From Planococcus maritimus (GTDB lineage Bacteria > Bacillota > Bacilli > Bacillales_A > Planococcaceae), in the NCBI RefSeq assembly GCF_001687625.2, contig NZ_CP016538.2, forward strand, positions 1,890,501 through 1,954,500: DNA of 64,000 nucleotides. The letters are read 5' to 3'. Position numbers and translations under genes: made by a program. Below the pieces are notes generated by a model that saw only the letters and a program-made list of their open reading frames with translations, ran no database searches and was not told the origin of the DNA. Position 1 is the stretch's first letter. Each line of letters begins with the position of its first letter. Of this stretch, positions 26,753 through 35,323 are shown piece by piece.

Positions 26753-28050
26753 GCCTGTTGTTTTTCCGGTGATTTAATCGTAAAGACAGATTGTTGGCTT
26801 TCCGCACTGACCGCAGCGAAGGCCTCTTGTAAATCAGCCACTTCGATCTGTTCAAGCACCGGTACGACATCAAAAAGATTCATGCCATTAAACGCGTATT
26901 GCGTAAACTGGTTGGCGATGTATTCAGGCGAATTCAACGCGCGCATGAAAAAGCCGATTTTCTTGCGGCGCACACGGTCCAAGTCTTCTTGACCGAATGG
27001 CCATTTCTCTACCGCTTGGTGAATTGTTTTTTTGACTTCTTCTGCAAACGTTTCAGGGTGATTGGTATCTGTTCCGATGAGCGCGTAGCCAAACCCACTT
27101 TCGAGTGAATAATCGAACGAATACGATTCATCGATCCAGCCACTTTCGTATGATTCATGGTAAAACTTCGAGGTTCTGCCAAATAATAATTCATATGCAA
27201 GTTGTGCGGACAATTCGTGTTTGAGCATTTCAGGGCCGTATAGATCGAGTCGCTCGGGTTTGATGCCGACAAACACTTTCGGCTTTTGGACTGCCATTTC
27301 AAGTGTTCGTTCCTGCACGGCTGCTTGTTTCGGCTCGTCTGGGAAAATGCGCTCAATCGGCGCGGGCGCATCGAATGTTTTTGCTTCCTGGTTGTCTTTG
27401 ACAAATTGCATCATGCTTTCAGGTTCAACGTTTCCAACAATGAACAAGGTCATGTTCGACGGATGGTAAAACGTTTGGTAGCACGTGTATAAATGCTCTG
27501 CAGTGATGTGTTGGATGGATTCGACCGTACCCGCGATATCGATTTTGACCGGATGATTTTGGTAGAGATTTTCAATCATGCCAAAATACAAGCGCCAGTC
27601 CGGCTGGTCGTCGTACATCGTAATTTCTTGTGCAATGATGCCTTTTTCCTTTTCTACCGTCTGTTCAGTGAAATAAGGGCTTTGAACAAAATCCAGCAAG
27701 GTCGTGACGTTTTCCTGAATGCGCCCTGTTGCTGAAAATAAATACGCTGTTCGCGTAAATGATGTGAACGCGTTCGCGGAAGCGCCGTTTTTGCTGAACT
27801 CTTGGAAGACATCGCCTTCCTCTTTTTCGAACATTTTATGCTCCAGAAAATGGGCGATGCCATCTGGTACTTGAACCGCTTCTGTTTCACCCATTGGCAC
27901 GAAATGGTTGTCGATCGAGCCATATTTAGTTGTGAAGGTTGCATATGTTTTGGAGAACCCTCGCTTCGGCAGGATGTAAACCGTCAAGCCGTTCGGTAGC
28001 TCCTCGTGATACAGTGTTTCTTCAAGTTGAGTGAATTCCATTTTATTCAT
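26749..28050 (-). CDS. ymfH: YmfH, M16-family zinc peptidase (active type)
   Basis: 433 residues. The inverted zinc motif HFLEH (67-71) is intact, so this is the catalytic partner of the pair; the C-terminal half is the second M16 repeat. It pairs with the upstream ymfF product, which lacks the motif, as in other M16 two-subunit enzymes such as mitochondrial processing peptidase. Substrate unknown. The ATG at 28050 is chosen since AGGAGG lies nine bases upstream; it overlaps the ymfF stop. Translation is coupled to ymfI downstream. Confidence 0.9.
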   Translation of the reverse strand: MNKMEFTQLEETLYHEELPNGLTVYILPKRGFSKTYATFTTKYGSIDNHFVPMGETEAVQVPDGIAHFLEHKMFEKEEGDVFQEFSKNGASANAFTSFTRTAYLFSATGRIQENVTTLLDFVQSPYFTEQTVEKEKGIIAQEITMYDDQPDWRLYFGMIENLYQNHPVKIDIAGTVESIQHITAEHLYTCYQTFYHPSNMTLFIVGNVEPESMMQFVKDNQEAKTFDAPAPIERIFPDEPKQAAVQERTLEMAVQKPKVFVGIKPERLDLYGPEMLKHELSAQLAYELLFGRTSKFYHESYESGWIDESYSFDYSLESGFGYALIGTDTNHPETFAEEVKKTIHQAVEKWPFGQEDLDRVRRKKIGFFMRALNSPEYIANQFTQYAFNGMNLFDVVPVLEQIEVADLQEAFAAVSAESQQSVFTIKSPEKQQA

Positions 28051-29317
28051 CGCTTGCATCCTCCTTGCCAGACAAGAAATACGTCAATTGCAGGCTCATG
28101 TTCTTCGCTGCCTGCGCAATCTGCTCTTTTGTCACTTTTTCCCACCGTTCAATCAAATAAGCAGGTTCGAAATCTTCTGCGAGCTCCATGTATTGATCGT
28201 AAATGTCGATTTGGCCTCTCGCCGAATCGAGCGCTTCTTTTAATTGGTTGCTCAGTAATGCCTTGGTTTGCTCTACTTCGGTATCGGTAATGTGCCCTTG
28301 TTTGATTTCATTCAATTGATCGAGAATCAACGACACTGCTTTTTCTTCGAGTTTGCGGTCGATTCCGGCCAGGACGAACATCAAACCGAATTGTGAAGCA
28401 TAAGAACTTGAGACATAATATGCCATGCTTTCTTTTTCACGGATATTGGCAAACAACTTCGAATGCGCGTAGCCGCCAAAAACCCCGTTCAGCACTTGCA
28501 TGACCGGGAAATCCTCATCGCGGAAAGTGACCGGCGTGAAGAACATCATATGTAATTTCCCTTGTTTCATATCCTCGTATTCCAGCACGCGTGACTGCTC
28601 GGGTGTTTGTAATTGGCTTTGTGTTTTTTCTGGCAATTGCTTACGGTTAGAAAAACGGAAATAATCGCGGATATGGGAAGTGATCACTTCTGGCGCAACA
28701 TCCCCTACCACATAAATTTCTACTTCATTTGTTTCCAGCATATTTTTATATGCCGCGACAAGCGATTCATTCGTCACTTGTTTCACCTGTTCAATCGATC
28801 CGTTGGAGTTGATTGAAGCGGGATGGTCCGGAAGTCCGAGTTCCATCATGCGCTGCTGTGCGTAGCGGGTTTTATCGTCAATTATAGATTCGATGCGCTG
28901 AACGATGGACTCTTGTTCACGCTTGAAAATGCTTTCCTTGAACAGTCCGTTCTCTAAATTCGGCTTGAATAAAGCGATATACATCAAATTCAATACTTTT
29001 TCGAGAACGCCTTTATCCGACAAATATTGATCATTAACGGTTTCGACATTTAAATTGACGATGTGGTCGTCTCCGCGTTTGGTGGAATCTATGTATAGTG
29101 ATGTTCCGTATAAATCATCCAGCACCATGCGTAATGCCGTATGGGATGGGTATATTTCGTTGCTGTGTTGCAATACATTCGCCAGGATCGCGCGCTCTGA
29201 AGCATTTTTCACGGTAAGCCGGTCCTTGAAGCGGATCGAAAAATTTATTGTTTTGAATTGCGTCGTTTGATGTACATGAACATTGACGCCTTGTGCAATC
29301 TTATTGGTTTCAAACAT
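28043..29317 (-). CDS. ymfF: YmfF, M16-family protein (non-catalytic partner)
   Basis: 424 residues with the two-repeat M16 fold. The place of the zinc motif reads LANVLQHSNEIYP, with no HxxEH, so it is probably an inactive subunit that helps form the chamber with YmfH. GAGGGG lies before the ATG at 29317. First gene of the ymf operon, with a promoter just upstream. Confidence 0.88.
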   Translation of the reverse strand: MFETNKIAQGVNVHVHQTTQFKTINFSIRFKDRLTVKNASERAILANVLQHSNEIYPSHTALRMVLDDLYGTSLYIDSTKRGDDHIVNLNVETVNDQYLSDKGVLEKVLNLMYIALFKPNLENGLFKESIFKREQESIVQRIESIIDDKTRYAQQRMMELGLPDHPASINSNGSIEQVKQVTNESLVAAYKNMLETNEVEIYVVGDVAPEVITSHIRDYFRFSNRKQLPEKTQSQLQTPEQSRVLEYEDMKQGKLHMMFFTPVTFRDEDFPVMQVLNGVFGGYAHSKLFANIREKESMAYYVSSSYASQFGLMFVLAGIDRKLEEKAVSLILDQLNEIKQGHITDTEVEQTKALLSNQLKEALDSARGQIDIYDQYMELAEDFEPAYLIERWEKVTKEQIAQAAKNMSLQLTYFLSGKEDASDE

Positions 29318-29347
29318 ATTGGATCCCCTCTCGTGATTCTTACACTA

Positions 29348-29377
29348 ACTATACCGGACTTTTTCCTTTAATTGCAA
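29348..29377 (-). promoter_or_regulatory. ymfF operon promoter
   Basis: On the minus strand TTGCAA (29377-29372), 18 bases, TATAGT (29353-29348), 31 bases before the ymfF start. Confidence 0.6.
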
Positions 29378-29526
29378 TGAAACAGGAGGCACCACTGGAA
29401 AAAAGCGGGCGAATATTAAGGGATTTTTCAGTTTTTACGGATTCTTCATAAAATCCATGCAAGCACCGTTTCTTTAATGAAGCAATTTCTCGAGGCCCTA
29501 TCATAGCCCTTAGATTTTGCCATCAA

Positions 29527-29556
29527 AAAACCGGCGGGAGCTTTCCCGCCGGTTTT
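29527..29556 (-). terminator. nupQ terminator
   Basis: Perfect 13-bp stem (29527-29539 with 29544-29556), loop GCTT, with a T tract following on the minus strand. It ends the nup operon. Confidence 0.9.
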
Positions 29557-29584
29557 GAAGCCGCTGATTTGCGGCGCAGTTTTT

Positions 29585-30544
29585 TTAACGTTGTCCTTTG
29601 ATATACGGTTTTCCGTTCGCCTTTGGAGCATTGGCACGGCCGATAAAGCCGGCTAATGCAAAAATCGTTAAGACGTAAGGAAGGATCAACAAGAAGACAT
29701 TCGGTATTTCCTGAATATAAGGAATCGAGGAACCGACGATGCTCAGCGATTGTGCGAAGCCAAAGAACAAAGCTGCGCCCATCGCGCCAAGCGGATGCCA
29801 TTTTCCAAAGATCATCGCGGCAAGTGCCATGAACCCTTGGCCGTTGATCGTCGAGTGACCGAAGTCACCAGTAATCGTTTGCGCGTAGATTGCGCCGCCG
29901 ATTCCAGCCAAAGCCCCGGAAATCATAACCGCCACATAACGCATTCTTGTTACGTTGATTCCCATCGTGTCAGCTGCCATTGGATGCTCGCCGACCGCAC
30001 GCAAGCGCAAGCCGAACGGCGTCTTATAGATGACAAACCACGCTAGGACCGCAACGCCAATCGCAAAAAACGATGTGTTGTAGACCGAAGTGAAGAACAA
30101 TGGGCCGATGACCGGAATATCGGACAAAAACGGAACGTTATAGCGCGCAAAACGCTCACTGATGAAATCCGTCTGGCCTTTGTCGAAAATGCTTTTTACT
30201 AAGTAAAGCGCAAGGGCGATTGCCAATAAGTTAATGGCCACGCCAGATACAACTTGGTCAGCACGGAAAGAAATCGATGCAACAGCGTGCAGCAGCGATA
30301 ATAGAAGCGCCGCCACCATCGCGGCAATTAATGCCAGCCATGGCGTCATTCCGCCGAATGTGTCCGCAAACAGCAAGTTGAACAAAATCCCGACAAATGC
30401 GCCGATAACCATCAAGCCTTCGAGGCCGATATTAACTACGCCGGAGCGTTCAGAAAACACCCCGCCGATTGCGACCAAAATAAGTGGTGCTGCATAGAAA
30501 ATCGCTGAAGGGACGATGAAATATAGGATATCCATAAAGCTCAT
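29585..30544 (-). CDS. nupQ: nucleoside ABC transporter permease NupQ (YufQ type)
   Basis: 319-residue permease of the BPD_transp_2 family with about eight to ten membrane helices. The conserved segment GGVFSERSGVVNIGLEGLM near residue 27 is the family signature, and the EAA-like loop GLRLRAVGEHPMAADTMGI faces the ATPase. It forms the membrane channel with NupP. GGAGG lies nine bases before the ATG, inside the nupP end. In B. subtilis the homologous system imports guanosine and other nucleosides. Confidence 0.9.
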   Translation of the reverse strand: MSFMDILYFIVPSAIFYAAPLILVAIGGVFSERSGVVNIGLEGLMVIGAFVGILFNLLFADTFGGMTPWLALIAAMVAALLLSLLHAVASISFRADQVVSGVAINLLAIALALYLVKSIFDKGQTDFISERFARYNVPFLSDIPVIGPLFFTSVYNTSFFAIGVAVLAWFVIYKTPFGLRLRAVGEHPMAADTMGINVTRMRYVAVMISGALAGIGGAIYAQTITGDFGHSTINGQGFMALAAMIFGKWHPLGAMGAALFFGFAQSLSIVGSSIPYIQEIPNVFLLILPYVLTIFALAGFIGRANAPKANGKPYIKGQR

Positions 30545-30545
30545 A

Positions 30546-31595
30546 TCACTTCGCCTCCTTCTTTTTGCCGGCCGCTCGGAGCAGCAGCAAACGAATGATA
30601 TAGCCAGATGCTACAAAGAAAATAATAACGGCAATGACAATTTCAACAATTTCAATCGGAATGCCCGCAGCATTCGGCATGTTCAATGCCCCGTATTTCA
30701 AGGAACCGAACAAGGTTGCGCCGAACACGACACCAAGCGGCGTATTCATGCCGAGAAGTGCAACCGCGATGCCATCAAAGCCAATTCCTGTGAAACCGCC
30801 TTTAGACGAGACATATTCAAATGTCCCAAGAGCTTCCATTGCACCGGCAAGCCCAGCAAACGCACCCGAAATGACCATCGCAAGAATGATGTTTTTGTTA
30901 ACGTTCATCCCAGCGTATTCAGAAGCATTCTGGTTAAAGCCAACTGCTTTCAACTCGAAGCCAAGCGTCGTTTTTTCCAAGATCAACCACATGACACCAA
31001 CCATGATGAGTGCCAGCAATAATCCAAGGTGCAGACGGGAAAATTCCGTCAAATTCTCCAAGAACTCGGAACGAAGAGAGGCACTGGCGAAAATCCGCTC
31101 TGTTCGGTCTCCGCCTTCTGAAACGGTCTTGATCAAGGCGTTCGTTACGTGAAGCGCGATATAGTTCATCATAATCGTCACGATAACTTCGTGCACGCGG
31201 AACTTGGCTTTCAATAGCCCTGGAACAAAGCCCCATAAAGCTCCTGCCACAGCTGCTGCGATAATCGCCAGCGGCAAATGAATGATTTTTGGCAATTCAA
31301 CCGCTACGCCAACATAAGCGGCAGCGAACCAACCGACGATCAATTGCCCTTCTACTCCAATGTTAAAGAGCCCTGAGCGGAAAGCGAATGCGACCGCTAG
31401 ACCAGCCAATAAATAAGGTGTGATTTGGCGAAGTGTTTCGCCGATGGTGTAAAGGTCTCCAAAAATACCGTTCCATAATGCTGCATAGCCTTCAATCGGG
31501 CTATAGCCGCTGACGAGCATAATAATTGCTCCGACAATCAGGCCGAGCACGACGGAAACGATCGGGACCAGCAAATTGGTCACTCTATTCGACAC
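30546..31595 (-). CDS. nupP: nucleoside ABC transporter permease NupP (YufP type)
   Basis: 349-residue second permease of the same family; signature segment FRSGLFNIGVEGQLIVG near residue 78 and coupling loop GFELKAVGFNQNASEYAGM. The GTG at 31595 gives the family-like start MSNRVTNLLVPIVSVVLG and has GGCGGG seven bases upstream; the frame opens at an ATG at 31628, which would add eleven basic residues. It overlaps the nupO end by 11 bases. Confidence 0.88.
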   Translation of the reverse strand: MSNRVTNLLVPIVSVVLGLIVGAIIMLVSGYSPIEGYAALWNGIFGDLYTIGETLRQITPYLLAGLAVAFAFRSGLFNIGVEGQLIVGWFAAAYVGVAVELPKIIHLPLAIIAAAVAGALWGFVPGLLKAKFRVHEVIVTIMMNYIALHVTNALIKTVSEGGDRTERIFASASLRSEFLENLTEFSRLHLGLLLALIMVGVMWLILEKTTLGFELKAVGFNQNASEYAGMNVNKNIILAMVISGAFAGLAGAMEALGTFEYVSSKGGFTGIGFDGIAVALLGMNTPLGVVFGATLFGSLKYGALNMPNAAGIPIEIVEIVIAVIIFFVASGYIIRLLLLRAAGKKKEAK

Positions 31596-33126
31596 TGTGC
31601 TTCCCGCCTTTCTTGTCTTTTTCCGCATGGCCCGCCATAAGAAGACCCAGTTGTTGTTCAGTCGTTTCTTCAGGAATCACCACATCGACGATTTCGCCGT
31701 CATGAATAACAGCGATGCGGTCGGAGACGTTCATGACTTCGTCCAATTCAAATGAAATCAATAAGACCGCTTTGCCATTATCACGCTGCTCAATCAAGCG
31801 GCTATGGATAAATTCGATGGCACCCACGTCCAATCCGCGAGTCGGAAGGGCTGCAATGAGCAAGTCTGGATTGCGGTCTACTTCACGGCCAATGATCGCT
31901 TTTTGTTGATTTCCGCCGGACAATGCCCGTGCAGGTTCATGAGGCCCTTGCGTACGCACATCGTAATCTTTAATGATCTGCTGTGCTTTTTCTGTAATCT
32001 TGTTATAGTCCATAATCCCGGATTTTGAGATTGGCGCTTGGTAATAGGTTTGCAAGGCGATGTTATGCCCAATCGGAAAATCGAGTACTAAGCCATGTTT
32101 GTGACGGTCTTGCGGAATATGGCCAACGCCAGATTCTGTTACTTTACGCGGTTTCATTCCAGTGACGTCCTTGCCATGGATCAACACTTTTCCACTCTTG
32201 ACTTTTCTGAGTCCTGTAATCGCTTCGATCAATTCTGACTGTCCGTTTCCGTCGATTCCCGCAATTCCGACAATTTCACCTTTGCGAACGGTCAGATTCA
32301 AGTTTTTCACCTTAGCGATGCCACGGTAGTCTTCCACAACGAGATCTTGGACTGTTAAGGTTTCTTCTTTCGGATATGCAGGACCTTTTTCAGTTTTAAA
32401 CGTTACTTGGCGTCCGACCATCAAGGCTGCCAAATCATTCGGGTTGGTTTCTGAAGTCGTCACCGTGCCGATGCCTTGCCCTTTACGGATGACCGTCACG
32501 CGGTCTGAAACGTCCATGATCTCTTTCAATTTATGCGTGATCAAAATGATCGATTTGCCTTCTGCGATCAAACGCTTCATGATTTGGATCAGTTCTGTAA
32601 TTTCCTGTGGCGTCAGTGAAGCTGTCGGCTCATCGAAAATCAAGATCTCTGCTCCGCGGTATAAAGTTTTAAGGATTTCCACACGTTGCTGCATACCGAC
32701 TGAAATGTCTTCGATGATGGCGTAAGGGTCGACATTGAGTCCATATTGTTCCGATAATTCCGCTACTTTTTGGGCAGCATCTTTTTTATTGGTAACACCC
32801 ATCTTTGTCGGCTCACTGCCGAGGATAATGTTTTCAGTGACACTGAAATTCTCGACGAGCATAAAATGTTGGTGCACCATGCCGATGCCAAGATCGTTCG
32901 CTACATTTGGGTTGGCAATGTCTACTTTTTTTCCTCTGACGCGAATTTCTCCGCCTTCTGGTTGGTATAACCCAAACAAAACATTCATCAAGGTGGATTT
33001 CCCTGCTCCATTTTCACCGAGCAGTGCATGAATTTCGCCTTTTTCAAGTTGCAAGGTGATGTTGTCGTTGGCGACAAAATTCCCGAACTCTTTGCGGATA
33101 TTCAGCATTTCAATAACATATTCCAC
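31585..33126 (-). CDS. nupO: nucleoside ABC transporter ATPase NupO (YufO type)
   Basis: 513 residues with two ABC domains in one chain. The first has an intact Walker A GENGAGKST and Walker B LIFDEPTASL after the signature ISVGMQQR. The second is degenerate: Walker A reads GIDGNGQSE (Lys replaced by Gln) and the Walker B region LLIAALPTRG, with signature LSGGNQQK, as is usual in ribose/nucleoside-type importers. The GTG at 33126 gives MEYVIEMLNIRKEF and follows GGGAG by eight bases. Confidence 0.92.
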   Translation of the reverse strand: MEYVIEMLNIRKEFGNFVANDNITLQLEKGEIHALLGENGAGKSTLMNVLFGLYQPEGGEIRVRGKKVDIANPNVANDLGIGMVHQHFMLVENFSVTENIILGSEPTKMGVTNKKDAAQKVAELSEQYGLNVDPYAIIEDISVGMQQRVEILKTLYRGAEILIFDEPTASLTPQEITELIQIMKRLIAEGKSIILITHKLKEIMDVSDRVTVIRKGQGIGTVTTSETNPNDLAALMVGRQVTFKTEKGPAYPKEETLTVQDLVVEDYRGIAKVKNLNLTVRKGEIVGIAGIDGNGQSELIEAITGLRKVKSGKVLIHGKDVTGMKPRKVTESGVGHIPQDRHKHGLVLDFPIGHNIALQTYYQAPISKSGIMDYNKITEKAQQIIKDYDVRTQGPHEPARALSGGNQQKAIIGREVDRNPDLLIAALPTRGLDVGAIEFIHSRLIEQRDNGKAVLLISFELDEVMNVSDRIAVIHDGEIVDVVIPEETTEQQLGLLMAGHAEKDKKGGKHSVE

Positions 33127-33177
33127 GATTCTCACTCCCTCGGAGACTGGTTATTTCTTTTTAAATGAATTAATACA

Positions 33178-33208
33178 TGAAAGGCTTCTATTTGTCAGAA
33201 ACCTTTCA
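33178..33208 (-). other. hairpin upstream of nupO
   Basis: TGAAAGG and CCTTTCA (33178-33184, 33202-33208) pair, with an inner TTCT/AGAA pairing. It lies between the nupN terminator and nupO, with no T tract, and may stabilise or block the nupO leader. Confidence 0.45.
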
Positions 33209-33241
33209 TCTATTAATCTTTCGAAAAATAGGCGAAAAAAA

Positions 33242-33273
33242 ATCATAAAGACCGGATACCCGGTCTTTATGAT
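33242..33273 (-). terminator. intercistronic terminator between nupN and nupO
   Basis: Perfect 14-bp stem (33242-33255 with 33260-33273), loop ATAC, then eight T on the minus strand, within one operon. Partial termination here would favour the binding lipoprotein over the membrane parts. Confidence 0.88.
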
Positions 33274-33292
33274 GACCGTATTTGACTACAGC

Positions 33293-34372
33293 TTATTCAG
33301 AAAGTGTTTCCGGAACTTCGATTTCTCCGCTGATGACTTTCTCTTTGAATTCTTCGATCTGGCTCATCACATCTTCTGGGATCGCACCGCGTGAATCGGC
33401 AAGCGCCACTCCATCATCAGACAAACCGTAAGTGACCGTTTCGCCACCTGGGAATTCCCCGTTCATGGCTTGCTCAGAAATATTGATTACGGCTGTGTCG
33501 ACACGTTTCAAGACAGATGTCAATGTAACGTTTACATCGCCAGCTTGTCCTTCTTCGTATTGGTCAGCATCAACGCCGATAACCCATACTTTTTCATCAG
33601 GGTTAGAATCGATGCGCTCTTTAGCTTCTGTGAATACGCCGTTTCCAGTTCCGCCTGCTGCGTGGAAAATGATATCTGCTCCAGCACTGTACATGCGGTT
33701 AGCAGTTGTTTTACCTAATTCTGCTTTATCAAAAGCACCTGTGTATTGAACATCGACTTCGATTGAATCGTCAACAGCTTTTACCCCTTCGAGGAAACCA
33801 GCTTCGAAACGTTCGATAACCGGAATTTCCATGCCTCCGACAAAACCGATTTTATCCGTTTCTGTCATCAATGCTGCTGCAACGCCTGCAAGGAACGCGC
33901 CTTCTTGTTCTTTAAACAAAACGCTTGCAACATTTGGAGCTTCTACTACTGCATCGATAATGGCAATTTGTGCATCTGGCTGCTGTTCAGCAATTTCTTT
34001 GACAGCGCCTTCCATCAAGAAGCCGATTCCGAAAACGACATCGAAGTCACGGCGGATCAAGTTATTCAAGTTGGTGTTGTAATCAGCGTCGGAAGCGGAC
34101 TGGAGGTAATCAAACCCACCGTCGCCCTTTTCAAGGCCATTTTCTTCACCGAATTGCTGAACGCCTTCCCATGCAGATTGGTTAAAGGATTTGTCATCAA
34201 CGCCTCCAACATCCGTAACCATCGCTACAGAAAAATCGCTTGCTTCTTCAGTGCCTTCTCCGCCTTCAGCAGACTCGCCGCCGTTTGAAGTATCTTCGTC
34301 GCTTCCGCATGCTGCAAGAACGCCAGCCGCCAGCATTAATGATAAACCTACGCCAAATTTACGTTTAATCAA
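33293..34372 (-). CDS. nupN: BMP-family nucleoside-binding lipoprotein NupN (YufN type)
   Basis: 359 residues. Signal peptide with basic start KRK and lipobox LAAC (19-22), so Cys22 is lipidated, followed by a Gly/Glu/Ser-rich linker. The BMP fold reads VAMVTDVGGVDDKSFNQSAW, then DVVFGIGFLMEGAV and IIFHAAGGTGNGVF, blocks that bind nucleosides in related proteins. The start is probably TTG at 34372, eight bases after GGGGG. It lies 46 bases after the ymfC regulator and is the substrate receptor for NupOPQ. Confidence 0.93.
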   Translation of the reverse strand: MIKRKFGVGLSLMLAAGVLAACGSDEDTSNGGESAEGGEGTEEASDFSVAMVTDVGGVDDKSFNQSAWEGVQQFGEENGLEKGDGGFDYLQSASDADYNTNLNNLIRRDFDVVFGIGFLMEGAVKEIAEQQPDAQIAIIDAVVEAPNVASVLFKEQEGAFLAGVAAALMTETDKIGFVGGMEIPVIERFEAGFLEGVKAVDDSIEVDVQYTGAFDKAELGKTTANRMYSAGADIIFHAAGGTGNGVFTEAKERIDSNPDEKVWVIGVDADQYEEGQAGDVNVTLTSVLKRVDTAVINISEQAMNGEFPGGETVTYGLSDDGVALADSRGAIPEDVMSQIEEFKEKVISGEIEVPETLSE

Positions 34373-34418
34373 TGTAATAACCCCCAAGGTTTTTTTGATA
34401 ATAGCAGGAATCAGATGT

Positions 34419-35147
34419 TTACAGACGTTTGCGAACTACATGGAAACTGAATTTATCAGCCCGGAAGTAGTTCTTTGAATACAGCACCAGCCGATCGTTC
34501 TCATCGTAATGATGCTGTTTTAATACAAGCAATGCAGTTTCCGGATCGCATTCAAGGATCGGCGATGCCTCTTCGTGATATCCCGTTGGGTCAATAAAAG
34601 TGACCGCATACGAGATACGGATATCGCCGGATTCTTCAAGCGCCGAGAAAATGGAGCTTTCTTTGCGTCCGAGAAAATCTTCAGGCATATAGACAGATGG
34701 AACTTTGTCGATGCAATAAACGACAGGCTCCCCATTAGCCGTTCGGACGCGTTCAATGGAAATGACAGAATCATCCGGATTGCAATGAAAGCGGTTAACA
34801 TCTTCTTCAGAACAAATGGACTCTGAAGTGCTCAAGTAGACCACTCCAGGTTCCATTCCCGCCCGTCGGATCATATCCGAGATGCTTGTCAATTCCTCAA
34901 TGCCCGATGAAAAGACCGGTTTCGAATTGACAAACGTTCCGACACCGTGACGTCTGACGATGACATTATCTTCTTCCAACAGCCGCAACGCCTCGCGTAG
35001 AGTCGCACGGCTCACTCCAAGTGATTTTGATAACTCGAATTCAGAGGGCAATTTCTCTTTCTCTTTGTAAATACCCGAAGCAATATCCTGCTTCATTCGA
35101 TCGATCACTTGAAGATACAATGCACGGTGATCCGATTTGATTGTCAT
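34419..35147 (-). CDS. ymfC: GntR-family (HutC/YmfC type) regulator
   Basis: 242 residues. N-terminal winged helix (about 5-72; [39 protein letters not shown]) and a C-terminal UTRA effector domain (about 90-240). The effector is unknown; its place directly before nupNOPQ suggests a nucleoside or related compound. The ATG at 35147 follows GGTGGTGA. It shares an operon with nupN. In B. subtilis ymfC also follows spoIIIE but nupNOPQ lie elsewhere. Confidence 0.85.
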   Translation of the reverse strand: MTIKSDHRALYLQVIDRMKQDIASGIYKEKEKLPSEFELSKSLGVSRATLREALRLLEEDNVIVRRHGVGTFVNSKPVFSSGIEELTSISDMIRRAGMEPGVVYLSTSESICSEEDVNRFHCNPDDSVISIERVRTANGEPVVYCIDKVPSVYMPEDFLGRKESSIFSALEESGDIRISYAVTFIDPTGYHEEASPILECDPETALLVLKQHHYDENDRLVLYSKNYFRADKFSFHVVRKRL

Positions 35148-35209
35148 ACGATTCACCACCCATGACAGAGATCAGACATCTGATGTAAAACATTCCTACT
35201 AATCAGAAT

Positions 35210-35229
35210 TACTATACCATTTAATAGTA
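35210..35229. promoter_or_regulatory. inverted repeat over the ymfC -10 (candidate operator)
   Basis: TACTAT, eight bases, ATAGTA: a perfect 6-bp inverted repeat that contains the minus-strand -10 TATAGT. Placement fits autoregulation by YmfC; this is inference. Confidence 0.4.
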
Positions 35230-35323
35230 GTGAAATAAATAGCAATTTGTCGAATTCTGCGAATTTTCCTAAACAAGTTTTCTCAAATACTAAACATTTT
35301 GTCACAAATCAGCTAGTAAATGA

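Noticed and set aside
29380-29400. AGGAGG on the plus strand upstream of ymfF as a ribosome binding site
   Set aside because: No start codon follows at usable distance and no reading frame continues.
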